Shown here: positions 63,801 through 64,000 of the stretch, piece after piece
How positions within the stretch are numbered: the stretch's first letter is position 1
How the letters are laid out: the number at the start of each line of letters is the position of its first letter
NCBI GenBank assembly: GCA_018524725.1
Contig: JAEUWP010000434.1
Location: 1 to 64,000, forward strand
Direction: 5' to 3'
From: Podaxis mareebaensis
Lineage: Eukaryota; Basidiomycota; Agaricomycetes; Agaricales; Agaricaceae
Length of the DNA: 64,000 nucleotides
The notes under the pieces: model-generated
What the model was told of the DNA's origin: nothing
Database searches by the model: none
The model's input: the letters and a program-made list of their open reading frames with translations, nothing else
Translations under genes and position numbers: made by a program

Positions 63801-64000
63801 ACCCTCGAACGCGAATTCATCCTCGAGTTTCCACCCGTACTATCCGCTCCGCTCGCGGCGCCCGAACTACTCTCCCTCCTTCCCCCAACCTTCACATTCG
63901 ATAACCACGTAAACGCATCCATCCTCGCAACACTCTTCCCACCCGCATTCCCCCTACTCATCGTCCACCCACGTCCACGTTCCACAGCAATAGGTTTCGT
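60803..64000 (-). CDS. MTC5: MTC5/WDR59-type SEACAT/GATOR2 subunit, C-terminal part
   Basis: Partial: the N-terminus, including the expected WD40 propeller, lies beyond the window. Present in order are the DAFTWLSNVKVG stretch and a Gln/Ser/Arg-rich linker, an RWD domain (TLGLHGPWGERSSVFIRITF, TFPREYPQAGHPEGTPTIDL, AIRERKRPCLEACLRFLLFG), a long linker with EMARFMIDLLTLSQH, a helical segment (IAAEYVFEADTLAGVCEKNA, YEDFAKNKDIQMLAMLAALI), a Ser/Pro-rich stretch, and DFIGQLVMHVHIYAELLFRW. It ends in a zinc-binding C-terminus (LHCYHVSHISCWNALEVPIC with PTGCGCLC). This RWD plus zinc-ribbon layout matches the vacuolar TORC1 regulator Mtc5/Sea3/WDR59. Several 50-60 nt introns interrupt it. Confidence 0.85.

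Overview
The window looks like nuclear DNA of a mushroom-forming basidiomycete (Agaricomycetes). Reasons: dense genes on both strands, many 48-60 nt GT-AG introns, NACHT proteins of the type expanded in mushrooms, a DUF6698-type gene, a Plavaka/KDZ-like transposon, and conserved fungal housekeeping genes. No species call is made. All calls come from reading translations by eye; no database search was run.

Layout. 1-5.4 kb: an intact NACHT (NLR-like) gene followed by a tandem, 5'-truncated copy of its 3' half. 5.4-11.2 kb: a full-length but badly decayed copy of the N-end-rule ubiquitin ligase UBR1. 11.5-16.5 kb: mitochondrial-type glutamyl-tRNA synthetase (minus) and a secreted GH13 alpha-amylase (plus), diverging from one promoter region. 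17.1-18.8 kb: a PH-CRIB-PH-CRIB protein with no kinase domain. 20.2-29.7 kb: a flavin oxidoreductase fused to a PNPOx-like domain, a catalase with signal peptide, a glutathione S-transferase and a membrane-anchored YqcI/YcgG-family protein. 31.7-34.3 kb: a GH47 alpha-1,2-mannosidase.

35.6-47.4 kb is an accessory block. It holds a large Plavaka/KDZ-like transposase gene with two in-frame TGA codons, a probable 2-oxoglutarate/Fe(II) dioxygenase (TET/JBP-like) reading frame with one stop, a DUF6698-like gene, a Pro/Ser-rich ORF and a small unknown gene. It lies beside an ORF that looks 5'-truncated and about 0.4 kb from the 3' end of an augmin (HAUS6-like) gene. Its termini could not be defined.

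47.5-64 kb returns to conserved genes: HAUS6-like, branched-chain aminotransferase, a PSP1-domain protein, a second intact NACHT gene with the same exon plan as the first, an intron-containing tRNA-Phe, and the C-terminal part of an MTC5/WDR59 protein (SEACAT/GATOR2) that runs off the window end.

Main themes: NLR duplication and decay, a non-retroposed UBR1 pseudogene, and a decaying transposon that may carry a DNA-modification-type dioxygenase as cargo. Exon borders were worked out by hand and checked for phase where positions are given.
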